In this document: positions 35,053 to 46,544 of the stretch, in pieces
Position numbering within the stretch: position 1 is the first letter of the stretch
Layout of the letters: every line of letters begins with the position of its first letter
Assembly (NCBI GenBank): GCA_010093605.1
Contig: MU004193.1
Span: 999,520-1,063,519, forward strand
Reading direction: 5' to 3'
From: Lophium mytilinum
Lineage: Eukaryota > Ascomycota > Dothideomycetes > Mytilinidiales > Mytilinidiaceae
DNA length: 64,000 nucleotides
Translations under genes and position numbers: made by a program
The notes under the pieces: generated by a model
Told to the model about the DNA's origin: nothing
What the model saw: only the letters and a program-made list of their open reading frames with translations
The model's database searches: none

Positions 35053-36577
35053 ATGGAGACCATTGGGCTTCGTGCTCAGTTCCTCCAGGGTGAGGCTGGC
35101 TCTGCCAAGTCTCTTCGCCAGTTCGCCCCAACCATGACCCTCGACTCCAAGGTCAAGGCTTTGGTCCAGCCGGGTCCAGACATCGAGTGGGACCCCTCCG
35201 TCTCCACGTACGAGAAGCGTGTTGCTACGCTCGCTAAGCAGGGCCTGCCGCGTGCCAACGAGGTCCCGGCGGGCTTCCCTGCGAAGGTCGATGCTCCGTG
35301 GGTGTGGTCCGGCGCCGACTTGGATGAGTCCAAGTACATCGTGAAGCTGGACGGAACCGAGATTGCCGAGGTCGAGAAGGCCTTGGAGCACTTCAAGAGT
35401 ATGTTGTTGTCGAGGTCCATGATGGGGAATGTTGGTGATGGGATGTGCTGACGTTGAATTTAGATCTGCCGGGAAAGCTTGGCGTGGGCGATGTCTCCCA
35501 GGAGACGTTCCCGCTCCCAACCCTGCGCCCGATGCTCGAGGGCATTGCGAAGACTCTGCACCTGGGAATTGGCTTCAGCGTGATTCGTGGTCTTGATCCG
35601 AAGCGCTACACGCCATTCGAGAACGCGGTCATCTACCTTGGCATCACTGCGTATATCGGTGAGAAGCGTGGAGTGCAGGATGCTGGTGGCAGCATGATGA
35701 GTAAGTGAACGAGCAGCACCGAGGTGACGACGACAAGATAGCTAACAAGGGAACAGTCCATGTCAAGGATCTTGGTAGCCAGATTCCCAATTCGGAGCTG
35801 CGACAGGCACCGTATGCGCGCAACCCACAGGTATGTATGAGTGTCAGGCTAGATGAGGGATGACCTGACGTGCTGTTAGCCTTTCCACAATGACGTATGC
35901 GACATCTTGGCGATGTATGTGCAGCAGCAAGCAGCGTCTGGCGGCGAATCCATGCTGGCATCATGTGCGAAGATCTACAACGAGATCGCCGAGAATCGCC
36001 CCGATGTGATCCATACACTGGCTGACCCTAGCTGGATCTTTGACAAGTAAGTGGTTTCGCATTCTCTAGAGGCTGGTAAAAGCCGTTGCTGATAGCGAAC
36101 CCCAGGCATACGACGCCCGCTTTCTGGAACAAGCGCGCTCTCCTCTTCAATTTCGCTGGACATGGCCCGGGCTTCTGCTTCTCGCGTCGCCCCATTACCG
36201 GCTCGCCCACCTCCCCGCGCTCTGCTGGCGTCCCGGCCATGACCGAAGTGCAGGCCGAAGCCATTGACATGGTCCATTTCACTGCCGCCAAGCACCAGGT
36301 CTCGATGCGTCTGCAGCCGGGTGACATTCAACTCATCAACAACTTAGCCTGCCAGCACGCCCGCGCGGGATTCACCGACTCCGCTAGCGAGCAGCGCCAC
36401 ATCATCCGTCTCTGGCTTCGCAACGAGAACCTGGCCTGGAAGACCCCCGACGGTCTCAAGGCCACCTGGGCCGAGAAGTACGGCGACGCTTCTGAATGGC
36501 GCAAGGTTGCCAAGTGGAGCGTTGAGCCTGGCGCATCCCGCGAGCGTGTCATCTGCCGCAAGCACAGCTGCTCCTAG
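35053..36577 (+). CDS. TauD/TfdA-type Fe(II)/2-oxoglutarate dioxygenase
   Basis: Five exons (35053-35398, 35464-35700, 35757-35830, 35880-36046, 36106-36577) give 431 residues; all junctions are GT-AG and in frame. Clavaminate-synthase-like double-stranded beta-helix oxygenase. The iron-binding HxD is H222-N-D224 in PFHNDVCDILAMYV; the distal His is probably H359 (CQHARAGF), and the 2-oxoglutarate-binding Arg is R376 or a neighbour in RHIIRLWLRN. GFSVIRGLDPKRYTPFENAVIYLGI and MIHVKDLGS are typical of the fungal TauD branch. The substrate is not predictable. The promoter is strong-looking (TATA plus CT-rich leader). No neighbouring pathway genes are obvious. Confidence 0.9.
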
Positions 36578-36994
36578 GTCTGTGGTCTCGCTTGCGAACG
36601 ACTCTCACGATTAGTTAATCTGTAGGGGGTCCCTCGGTGTACGAACTCTTGGGAATCGGTTTCTTGAGGAATTGTTAACGGCCTGATATTTTCTTTGCAT
36701 ACTGGTTCCTTATCCGGGATCTTTGGTTTCCATCTTTAAGTTGGGGGTGGAACTGAGGGTGCATTTTCGGCGGGCTGGTCTTGACGAAACCTTCTATCTT
36801 TTCTTTCATCATGATATCTGCGCCTGTAGAGGTCTTCATTGGGGCGGATACTAGTGCCTGGCGTTTCGGTGTCTATTTTTTGGGGCCGGAATAGCTACTA
36901 GCTGATGGGATAGAACGGGGTGCATAGCCGGATAGGGACATTACATACTCTTTACCGATACAGGTAAATGATCATTCTGGTTTCGGGTTCCTAC
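36578..36994. other. Short convergent intergenic region
   Basis: About 0.4 kb between the 3' ends of the dioxygenase (+) and the repeat protein (-). No gene seen; both terminators must lie here. Confidence 0.5.
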
Positions 36995-37845
36995 CTAGGT
37001 AGCTGAAATACTTGCTAGGCCTCCTCGCGAGGTCAGGCTCAAATGCGTCCATGGTTCCGGTGAAGTGAGAAAGCGTTCCATGGGGAGGTTTGGTTGTGCG
37101 TGACGCTGAGGCAAGCCTAGGAATTGGCACCCTCCTTCCGTCGTTACACAGTCGAAAGGGCCATTGTAACCATCGCGGCCTCTGGCATGGAAAGGGCCAT
37201 TGTAACCATCGCGTCCTCTGGATTGGAAAGGGCCGTTGTATCCATCGCGGCCTCTGGAGCGGAAAAGGGCGTCGAAATCATCACTGCCACTGAGAGACTG
37301 AGTGCCCTTTGCTAGAGAGAGAAACATTCCTTGGAGTTCCTCCTCTTGCCTTCGCCATGTCCGCTGCCTTTCCAATGGTCTGATTACGGCTTCCATCTCT
37401 TTCGGTTTGTTGTCTTCTTTGAAGCAGTATTCCTCGCTTAGGTAGCGAACTCTACCGGCTCTATCACCTCTCCCATCGGAGGCTGGCCTGAATCTGGGAA
37501 TGGTTGGCGTTTGCTAATAAGTTGTGGGGACATACTTACTCGACGGACTTCGACGTCCCTAGGACCGCTCCCCTCTTCGTAGCCTTGGCCTTCTGCTTCG
37601 AGGCCATCGAATATGGCTTCTTCGTAGGCATTCCGGAGACTGTGATATGGAGGCTGGAGGAGGGGTCGATTGAGGGAGGAGTCCACGCGCGCACCATTTC
37701 GATATTTGAGGTGTTGAGTACTTGTGAGTGAAAAAGTAGGTTCAGTGTCGAACTTCTGAGATCTCAAAGCTTTAATGATGACGAGAATAGATTCAAGTTC
37801 GATGTGAAATCTAGATACACTCTTACTCGATCGCGCAACTGACAT
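36995..37845 (-). CDS. Orphan protein with three 12-residue repeats
   Basis: Two exons (37536-37845, 36995-37482) joined by a 53-nt intron (GTATGT...GGCCAG) give 265 residues. The junction was chosen because it is the only GT-AG pair with a strong donor and realistic length that keeps both halves in frame. The N-terminal half has FHIELESILVIIKALRSQKF and NAYEEAIFDGLEAEGQGYEEG; the C-terminal half contains three near-identical copies of SRGRDGYNGPFQ (36 bp each, about 37160-37270), each flanked by F and a basic residue. RG/YG-rich repeats suggest a disordered or RNA-binding tract; that is inference. No family recognised. Confidence 0.5.
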
Positions 37846-38264
37846 TCTTATACCAACTCACTGTAAAACCGTTCCATCCTCCCTCAGCTTCCAGGCAACC
37901 CTCTTCGACCCTTCTTCGACCTTTCTTCGACGTCTAGACCACAGCAACGAGCTGACTCTCAGCACATCGAAACCCGGCCTCACCAAAGCGGAACCCGGGC
38001 ATCTAGCGAACTACATCATTGCTGATAGCTTGGCGGGGCGTGGTGGTGCGCCGTCTAGCTGCGGCCTGGGGTTCAGTACAAAAAGAGCTGTGTAGAGTTG
38101 GGTGAAGAGGTTGGAAGGATCGTGATCGAGGGTCTAGACCTTTGTTGAAGTATATCGGGCGTCCCACGTCACTGAAGGCATGGTGTAGCAACACCTGACG
38201 TCGAGGCGTCGCGGGCCTGGATTGTTGTTGCGCACAGCCCCATAATGCCAGGGCAGCAGGGATT
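37846..38264. other. Short intergenic region
   Basis: About 0.4 kb between two minus-strand genes. A short CTTCGACC/CTTCTTCGAC repetition lies near 37905-37932. No gene seen. Confidence 0.45.
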
Positions 38265-39209
38265 TCATGCAGGGCAAGCGCCACCGATGTCATCGACGTT
38301 CTCCCGGGTCGTTGCACCTGCCACCTCGACCTGAAACGAGCGCTGTGTGCGACGAGTTTGTATTGGCAGCCGGACCAGGCGAATCAGAGACATCTCCTTC
38401 GCCATTGGTGCGTCTCTTCGTGAACATAGTCTCCCCGAACCCGAGGGGAGGTAGACCATGGCGGCCAACACCACACGCTCGGGCTCTTTTTCGACGTTGA
38501 CCAAGACTGACGCGACAGAGAGAAAACCGAGACAGAGATACAAACGCTCGCCCATGGGACTTGCGAATACCGAGACGGCCATGTTCAGACACTCTGCCAG
38601 TTGGATGCCCCAGCCCACCAGCTGGCCGCCCGCGCCTTGGCGCTGGAACTCTGGATGCGTCGCCAGAATCTGGAGCTGAAAGTGGCGGGCACCGAACTGG
38701 CCATCGAACAGCAGCTTCTTCGACGCTGACGTCGTGTCTGTCCAGGCCTGCATACGTTTACAGTCGCCGTCCCGTCTGCGCTGCCGGAACGGAGGCCTGC
38801 GAACTACTGTGACCAGTGAGTTGTTGCAACATAACTACAGCTCCAGGAGTCACAAACTCTTACGGTTCTTTTCGAGTTGGATCTGCACTGTCTTCTTCTT
38901 GCGGATGTTCTTTACCTCCCACACTGCAAAGGCGACAGGCTTCAGCGAGTCGTGTGCGACTCGCTGCTCAGCAAGCATCACAACCCATCGCTCGTGCTGG
39001 TCCTCCAAAAACTCTCTATACCGCATCCTCGTGTACTTTTGAGTATCACCTGGATAGGCCCTCCGGTGAGGAAAACGGTAATCCCACTGAGGATCCATAG
39101 GCAGTGCAGCGAGGCCGATCTCCAGCATGGCCTCGAGATCAGCGACGGAGGCGCGTCGCAGCGAGAGTCGCGGTGAGCGCTGCAAGAGAGCTTTCGATAT
39201 GGGGGCCAT
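38265..39209 (-). CDS. GNAT-family N-acetyltransferase
   Basis: Two exons (38864-39209, 38265-38806) with a 57-nt intron (GTAAGAG...CTCACTGGTCACAG) give 295 residues. The start at 39209 gives MAPISKALLQRSPRLSLRRA. The N-terminal GNAT half reads RRASVADLEAMLEIGLAALP and ends VAFAVWEVKN (strand 4); the C-terminal half has FQLQILATHPEFQRQGAGGQLVGWG, where RQGAGG is the acetyl-CoA P-loop (Q/RxxGxG/A), then ASPMGERLYLCLGF. It transfers acetyl from acetyl-CoA to an unknown amine. The last ~70 residues after AAMVYLP are unlike GNATs and could include an unspliced intron or a shifted frame. It lies divergently from a zinc-cluster regulator. Confidence 0.8.
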
Positions 39210-39778
39210 GCTCTCGTAGGGCTGATATCGCGGTTTATTTGGACGAGTAATGCTCTGAAGGCCACCAACGCCAGAAGGCAGATTTATTGTCGCGGTCTGG
39301 ACCCCCCGCCTGCTGCCAGCGCGCACGATGACGCAGTCTATATTCGCCCGCTGCTGCCGTGGAGTATGGGGTTGTCTCTGTCATGTAAACAGGGGGCGCA
39401 CCCAGCCCGCGATGAGGCGTCCGGCGACACCAACTGGGCCTAGCCAGGCGGTTCTCAACACCACTGGCGGCTCATCACCGCACACGACGTCTCTGTTCGC
39501 GAACGCGGCTGTATCCTCTCTCATGCCTGCCACCGACGCATGACTGCTGCGTCATTGGCATCCCCGTGCCCGCTTGTACATACAAAGCCACGATGGCATT
39601 CTCAAATTTCACCCATGGCCTTTTGCCTGCCCACTACATGCCCTGAACGAGCCCGCCTCGCGCTTGTTGGCAGCATACCACTTCCTGGCCTTTGCACCCC
39701 GCCCGCAGCACTAACGCCCGCAGCCTGGATGCATGGAACATCCTCAACACAGGCATAGTTCCGCTGAGACTGCCCGCA
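39210..39778. promoter_or_regulatory. Divergent promoter, GNAT / transcription factor
   Basis: About 0.57 kb between the two start codons. No specific site identified. Confidence 0.4.
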
Positions 39779-42639
39779 ATGATGGACGCTGCTGTGCAAT
39801 CCGGGGGAGACAGACGTAGGTCGCCGGGCAGCCTTTCGCCCGAAGTTGTTGCCGATACGGATCCGGCATGCTGACTTTTTCGCAGCATTTCTCTTCCAGG
39901 ATGGACTCGACGATTTTTCTTTTGACGCGCTCGACGGGTGGCTGAAGGACCCCTCGCTATACGAGGACTTGCAGCCGGTGCCGCCAGTATGGTCCGCGTT
40001 CGACGTGGGAGGTGGTCCAAACGTGAATACTGACGAAAAGCAATGGTAAGGCGTTTGCTATCTGTGTCTGACACCTTCGACCCAACGAAGTGTGCTCTCA
40101 CTTACGAGTGTGAAGAAGAAGCTTTGGCATCATTTGGTTTGCTAATCCACAAGCCTAATAACTGACTTTTTGAAGGTTTGCGCCAATTGCACGCGCCGTG
40201 GAACCAGCGACCCACAGCCATCTCAAGTCTCAAACAACGTTTTCTACCATCACTACCACTTCGCCTAGCACATCCAATGTCTATCAAGTCGTTGCTAGCC
40301 ACGTATGTGACGACAGCTTCGCCTCGTTTGGCTTGCAAACATGCGCCGACGTCGCTTCGCCAGAATCCTGTGTCCAGTCCATCAGCCATTTTTCTACGAC
40401 TTCAGGCCAGAGAACCCCACGTACGGTCCATGACAGACGCGAAAGTTTAATTCAACCACCGATCCAACCTTCAGTATCAACTAGGTCATCCTTTGAGCAT
40501 CATCAAATATCCCATCTCCATATGTATGCCACGCCATCTTCACCGTCTATTGTTATGCCAACAGTGAGCTCGCCTTTACACAGAGTCCATAAGCTGGCAC
40601 AACCTGCATTCCCCAATAGCCCAAGTCAGCCTCCACGGTCCAACGCCCTCCCAAGTGACCAATTCGCATATTCACCAGCGGAAAACCCAGTGCCCAAAAG
40701 AGATCCGACGACCCCAAGTACCGTTCATGCATCTTTCCCAACCAAAATGCCATCAAGCCTATCGAACTTTTTTGAGAGCGCCGTCTTCCCAACGAGAGGA
40801 GCCAGCAGTACCCCATCGGAAGTGCGATCATTATCCCTCTCCGCTGCCACACCATCAACAACGACCTCGCCAAGAGAGGCACCCCCTGCTAAAACAAAAA
40901 GGAAACGAGATGAGTACAATTTGGACACTGTGAGTGACGCGCACAACACCTTCTTAGTGCAGATCTGACTGTCGCTGCAAGACATGCTCGGAAGTTGCTT
41001 TTAAAGACAAGTATGGAGCCGTCGCAGCTTATACACAAGTGTTTGGCACGGCTAGAAACATACGCCAAGCATATAGCGAGGGCCAGCGCAAAGAGATCGC
41101 GCGCACTCGTAAGCTGGGGGCGTGCGACCGGTGTAAGAGATTCAAAATGAAGGTGAGTGATAATCTAGACGTCTTCACCCGAGTGTCTTCTCCACATAGA
41201 TGATACCAAGCTCTATTCAAAGGCTGTAGCAATTTAGTGACGACGAGTTGAGAGCATCAGGCAGGCTCACAATCTTTGTGTTGTTGGAATTCAGAGCTGA
41301 TCTGACCTTACGTGTAGTGTCACCGCCCGGATTCTCCATATGAGCTTTGCTTACGATGCGTCATGTCCAGTCCACAGGTGCTAAACATGCCATGCTTCCT
41401 TGCTAAACCCGTCGAGGCTGAGCTCTTCCGTGACAGTAAGTCTGTGGCGAGGCAGAATAACGAAATTTAACGCTAATGCAGATCATAGAACCCTCCATTA
41501 TGCATCCTCTTCAAACACCTCGAAGCGAAGTGTACCGCCTCATCGATATCGAAGCTCCACAGCCCCACTATCTAAAGCTTCAGCTTACGCAGGACCTTGG
41601 AGTGACACTAGAGGTAAAGGTTGCACGCTACGAGCCTAGACCCACCGAAAAGACATCACACCCGTGGAAAGACCGATCCGGAAACTCGAGGGCATTGGAA
41701 ATGCCTCCGTACTGTATCGCATCGATGAGCGATGCGCGTCAGAGAATGCTGGACTACATAACCGCATTCCGGGGCGCTTTCCTTTCTAAATTACGGATGT
41801 CATGTAATGAAATCACCGGGAAGATTATCGACGAAGCTCGACGATATGCAGCTTTCAATCCTGTAAGCTACCCATAACATCTTCCCAATGCACCTGCTAA
41901 CACGCCTTAGAACTCCACTGTAAGCAAAGCGATGGACCTCTTTGCCGCCACACGAATAATAGAACACGACTGGAGAATATGTGGCAACAACACCCTGGGC
42001 ATCGATGTCGTCGAGGACGAAGAGAACCCATGGTTCAACAAGATACCTGTCACACCCATCATGGATACCCAACTCGATCAGATCGTCATCCAAGGCTTCC
42101 TCAAACCCCTCCGCAACCAGCTGCTGCAAGAGCTGCAGACGAAGATCTATGAGAGCAGGCGAGAAAATTGGTTTGAGATCTTCCTGACGACCTCTATCCT
42201 CCTAACCAATGCGGAACTGCTCCTCTCGCACTCGCGCAAGAACGCGAAGCGGTATGGCGCTAATGTAAGTTCGCTTTTCTCAATGCTTAGTTCCACCTGA
42301 GCGAAGCTGACCACCCGCTCACAGCGCCGATACAACTCCCTCGAACGCGCTTACAAGTACTTCCACACCTGCAACCTCCTTATTGCGCACTTCCATTTCG
42401 TCTGCGCAGGGTTCGCGCCCTTGAAACTCGACTGGACCTCCGCCAGTGTCACATCAATGGCAGTACTAGACCTCGACCAGATGGCATTCATGACACAGCT
42501 ACAAGACATGATTAAGAGAAAAGAGGAACATGTGCTTGGTCTCCGGAAGAAGCGGGAGTATGAGGAGGAGCTGTATTGGTGCCATCAGCTGTTCTTCGAG
42601 AAGTGGGAGTGGGAGAAGCCAAGGATCGAGGACGAATAA
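39779..42639 (+). CDS. Fungal transcription factor with atypical zinc cluster
   Basis: Eight exons (39779-39815, 39886-40045, 40176-40913, 40963-41152, 41318-41435, 41489-41862, 41911-42264, 42325-42639) give about 761 residues, every junction in frame. The N-terminus has an acidic activation-like block (FLFQDGLDDFSFDALDGWL, then DPSLYEDLQPVPPVW). A long Ser/Thr/Pro linker precedes a basic region and the cluster: ACDRCKRFKMKC, then HRPDSPYELCLRC, with a sixth Cys in NMPC. Spacing C-x2-C-x6-C-x9-C-x2-C-x11-C is looser than normal Zn2Cys6. A preceding CRCKTCSEVAF may add metal ligands. The C-terminal half is helical. The start (first of two ATGs at 39779/39782) and first intron (GTAGGT...CTGAC...CGCAG) are the least certain parts. 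Target genes unknown. Confidence 0.75.
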
Positions 42640-43345
42640 TGAATGGGGAGGAGCTTTGGGTGCATTTCTTGCGGTTTAGCGGGTTGGTGGGTGTATGAGG
42701 CGTTTGGGTTGAAAAGGCATTTAATCTTAGCATGGTTTATCGGGTCGGTAGTCCTAATATCATTGGTATTATCTCGAGTTTTGAGCGATGAGTTGCACAC
42801 CGGACTGGCTCTCGCACTAGTCATGCATCTAGGAGAAGCAAACATCCGTGTGCTGATTTGAGAGGGTTAGCAATAACACACCAAGGGTGAGTGCGAATCG
42901 GACGGACTGGCTCCACTTTGTGCTTCTTAGCAGTGCGAAAACAACCCGTTTCCTGGGACCTGCTTTAGAGAGTTGAGACTGTTACATCTTGATATAGCGT
43001 AGGATTAGGCGGCGAGAGCATGTTCAATGTTAGCGACGATAGATTGCTATGTAATACTGGATCGGATAACTAAAGGTGCTGTTGATGGATGGGCTCCTTT
43101 TTATACTCGTCGGCGATATAGCGCATAGGTATCGCCGCTGTCACGAGCTAAAAGTGCGGAGTCGTGAATAACCCCGGATTACCGAGCTACACAACAATGA
43201 CGTTTTGACGCAACCAGCAACTTTATCACGACGACGCCATCACGACGCCCCCGCGTGAAGCCATCACCATGCTTGCCTGTGCTTCCTCTTTCATCTTTCA
43301 ACCCTCTTAAATACTCAATCCAAAGGTCCTGCAGTCATCGCCACG
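42640..43345. other. Intergenic, nothing recognised
   Basis: About 0.7 kb between the transcription factor and the carrier gene, same strand. A CACGACGACGCCATCACGA-type repeat lies near 43227-43247. Otherwise nothing seen. Confidence 0.5.
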
Positions 43346-44793
43346 ATGACCTACGTCTACAACTCCCAGCTGGTTCGTCTTATCTCCCCCCCATTGCTCC
43401 CTCCACCGCAACAGAACACTAACATCAACAGGACGCCTTCACCCTTTACCACATCCAAGAAGAAGAATCCCCCTCCCGCTCCTCAATCAGTCCCGCCCTC
43501 CCCGCCCTTGGCCATGCTATCTCAGGCGCCAGCGGCACCGCCATCTCCAAACTCCTCATCTACCCCCTCGACCTCGTCATAACCCGCCTGCAAGTGCAAG
43601 CGCAATTCCAGAACCCCTCCACCCCCTCCGACGCCGACTACACCAGCCTCCTCGATGCCGCGACAAAAATCTACAACAACGAAGGCGGTATTGCCGCCTT
43701 CTACAGCGGTGTCCTCCCCGATACGGCCAAGAGCGTCGCCGACAGCTTCCTCTTCTTCCTCGCATACAACTACCTCCGCAGCCGCCGCCTCACCACCCGC
43801 GGCGGGAGCGCCCGCACCCTGCCCGCCCTCGACGAAATCGCCGTCGGCATGCTCGCCGGCGCCCTCTCGAAACTCTGCACCACCCCGATACAAAACATCG
43901 TCACGCGCAAGCAAACCGCCTCGATGGTCGCCTCGCGGGACCCGACAGCCACCGCCTCCCCAGACCTGAGCCTCAAGGATATCGCGCTGCAGATCCGCCA
44001 CGAGAAGGGCCTGCAGGGCTTCTGGTCCGGGTACTCAGCCAGCTTAGTGCTGACGCTCAATCCCGCGATCACGTTCCTGCTGCATAAGATTCTGCTGAGG
44101 GCGCTGGTGCCGCGGGCCCGGCGCGAGGATCCCGGCGCCAGGGTCACGTTTCTGGTGGCCGCGTTGAGTAAGAGCGTGGCGTCTGCGGTGACGTATCCGT
44201 TCTCGCTCGCGAAGACGCGGGCGCAGGTGTCAAAGCATGCGCCAACGGAGACGGTGGGGCAGACATCTGAGAGTAGCGAGAAAGAGGTGGGCAAGGGGGG
44301 TGCGGCGGGGGTTGCGGCGCAGGCGAGGCGGGCGCGGCAGAGGACTGTGTTCAGCACTATTCTGCGCGTTGCGAGGACGGAGGGGGTCGCGGCGCTGTAT
44401 CAGGGGCTGGGGGCGGAGATGTTGAAGGGGTTTTTCTCGCATGGATTGACGATGCTGATGAAGGATCGGATTCATGGGGTGGTTGTGAGCTTGTATTATT
44501 TGGTGCTACAGACGGCGCAGAAGTATCCGACTTCGGAAGAGATTAGGGCGATGGCGGCCAGGCGGGCGAATGGGGTCGTGGAGAATGGGAGGGAAATGGT
44601 GGGGAATGCGTCGCAGTATGCTGGGGATGTGGTGGCGAATGGGAAGAGTCAAGCTGGGGAGTTGTATGAGAAGGGAAGGGAGATGGCGGGGAATGCGGCG
44701 GAGCAGGCGAAAGGTGTGGTTGGGAAGGGGACGGAGGGGGCGAAAGGGGCGAAAGGGGTCATCGGGAGTGGTAGTGGTAATGAGGATAAGTGA
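43346..44793 (+). CDS. Mitochondrial-carrier-family protein, peroxisomal ANT1/PMP47-like
   Basis: Exon 1 (43346-43372, MTYVYNSQL) and exon 2 (43432-44793) give 462 residues. Six-helix carrier with three signature repeats: PLDLVITRLQVQ, PIQNIVTRKQ and PFSLAKTRAQVS (the third is degenerate at the acidic position). The first and second signatures and the SGVLPDTAKSVADSFLFF segment resemble the peroxisomal adenine-nucleotide carrier branch, so ATP import into peroxisomes is a reasonable guess. Odd feature: after the last helix there is a tail of about 95 residues, rich in Gly, Ala, Lys and Glu, with repeats of the kind NGREMVGNASQYAGDVV and EKGREMAGNAAEQAKGVV, resembling group-3 LEA/apolipoprotein-like amphipathic helices. 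The first donor is GTTCGT, unusual but required by frame. Confidence 0.85.
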
Positions 44794-45145
44794 TGGATGC
44801 TGATAAGGTTTGGGTTCTATTCGTCGATGGAAATAAGTTTGATCCTCTGTACATATGGGTAAGATTCTTGATCATTTTATGTCAAAAGCGGCTCCTGTGC
44901 ATTCCAGTATTTTCTAGCACTTCTTTCCAGTCTGTATACTAATTTGAGGTTCATGCACATTTGGCACTAAATTGAGCAATTCTATACATTATCCACTGAC
45001 TATCCCGACGAGAAACCTTCGCTGGTTGTGCTATTGATTGGCTCACAGCCCCTGTCTGCCAGCTGTGCCTCTCTTGGCGACCACGACACGACATGAATTC
45101 CTCTAGCTCACATATAGGACAAATCCCAGAACCTCGCAGGCAATC
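44794..45145. other. Short intergenic region
   Basis: About 0.35 kb between the carrier's stop and the F-box start; no gene seen. An ACATATAGGAC element sits about 36 bp before the F-box ATG. Confidence 0.5.
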
Positions 45146-46180
45146 ATGACTACCCCCACCATCCCAGCAGCAACCCGCGTTCTCACGACCGCCGAACTAC
45201 TCGAAAACATCCTGCATCACCTACCTCCAGCATCTCTCCTTCGTGCGCAAGGATGCTGCCGCCTATTCCACGCCCTCATCTCAACCTCCCCGTTGCTCCA
45301 ATCAGATCTCTTCTTCCGCTATACTGCACAATCTTCAAAGTCCAACTCAACGACAAATTCCTTCGCACTCAATCCTATACTGGTCTCCGCCTTCCCTGAA
45401 TGGTTCCAGAGCGCACTAGACGAGTCCAAGCATCAGCCCAGCCCTTACCAGGTGTACCGGGAAAATTTACCGCCTGGAATAGATGGGCGGGACGTGCTAA
45501 AAGAATCAGAGCATATATTTCACCGCTTACCCTGGACTACGAGACGCGAAGAGTTCAAGAGCAAAGAAGCGAGCTGGCGAAGGATGCTGATATCGAATCC
45601 GCCGATTCGGAAGATCGAGTTTCGGAAGGAGAATTCGTCTGAGACAGGGACGAGTTTCGAGGTAGCGATGGTCACGATACCTAGAGAAGGGGAGAACTGT
45701 GAGTCAGATGCGTCGTTGAAGACTGTGAATGGGCCATTGGCGTACTCGACTAGCGAGGCCGAGGCTGTGCTTCGAGGTGAAAGGGACGTCGAGGAAGATA
45801 TGGCGACGAGAGATGAGCGGTGGCGGAGGTATGTTGAGATGAGAAGTGCGCTTTATGAACCGCAGGGGGAAGAGGAGGTCTTGCAGGACGAGGGCTTGAG
45901 AATGGGGGTTCTTTATGATTATGTTGAGGAAGCGGTTGGGTCGATGAAGGTCAAACGGCCCTATAGCGTGACTTTCGAGTTCGAGGTCTGGAAAAGAGGA
46001 AGATTGTCCCCTTCACTTCTTGGAAGGGACGACGCGAGTAATGAAACTATTCTCCGGGTTACTCTGTCGTACTTTCACGGATGCCTTTACGAGGAGGATG
46101 TGCCGATGCACGATTTCCACAGTGACGGATTTCAAAAGGTAGTTGTAGGGCCGTGGTTTAGGCGAAGAGGTGGAGATTGA
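45146..46180 (+). CDS. F-box protein
   Basis: Single exon of 344 residues. The F-box lies at about residues 13-52 (LTTAELLENILHHLPPASLLRAQ, then CCRLFHALISTSPLLQSDLFF), matching the pattern that binds Skp1 in SCF ubiquitin ligases. The remaining ~290 residues have no WD40 or LRR repeats and no recognised substrate-binding domain; this short fungal F-box type is common and usually uncharacterised. Convergent with the helicase gene. Role: presumably substrate adaptor; target unknown. Confidence 0.85.
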   Translation: MTTPTIPAATRVLTTAELLENILHHLPPASLLRAQGCCRLFHALISTSPLLQSDLFFRYTAQSSKSNSTTNSFALNPILVSAFPEWFQSALDESKHQPSPYQVYRENLPPGIDGRDVLKESEHIFHRLPWTTRREEFKSKEASWRRMLISNPPIRKIEFRKENSSETGTSFEVAMVTIPREGENCESDASLKTVNGPLAYSTSEAEAVLRGERDVEEDMATRDERWRRYVEMRSALYEPQGEEEVLQDEGLRMGVLYDYVEEAVGSMKVKRPYSVTFEFEVWKRGRLSPSLLGRDDASNETILRVTLSYFHGCLYEEDVPMHDFHSDGFQKVVVGPWFRRRGGD

Positions 46181-46544
46181 GCGTAGGTAGTCTAGAACAT
46201 TCAAATCGACGAAGAAATTTTGGAGCTATCTTCAGAATCGTCCTGCAAGTATTAAGGACTAAGTTGTATAAGGGACAAAGACAAGGTATAATATGGAGAA
46301 TTTCATGTCTACTTTCTTATAAGCGGTGGAGTACAGTGACAGGCCACAAGTCTGGGCACACTAGCTCGACACCGCATGGGGTTTCCCCACAGGAGCTCGA
46401 ATATCCAAGGGTGATGTCGAGGTTCAAGCAGTGCAAATTGGACTACCTCTTGACTAATTGGCTGCTCAACAGCCAGGGTACCCCCGACAGTGGTGTCGAG
46501 TGAGCAAGTTGGAGCCAAGCTGTAATAAGTCTATGTGCCCAGAC
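46181..46544. other. Convergent intergenic region
   Basis: About 0.36 kb between the F-box gene (+) and the helicase (-). No gene seen; both transcripts end here. Confidence 0.5.

Noticed and set aside
41436-41481. Frameshift in the zinc-cluster factor at the fifth intron
   Set aside because: The obvious acceptor breaks the frame, but the next AG (ending at 41488) restores it with a 53-nt intron.
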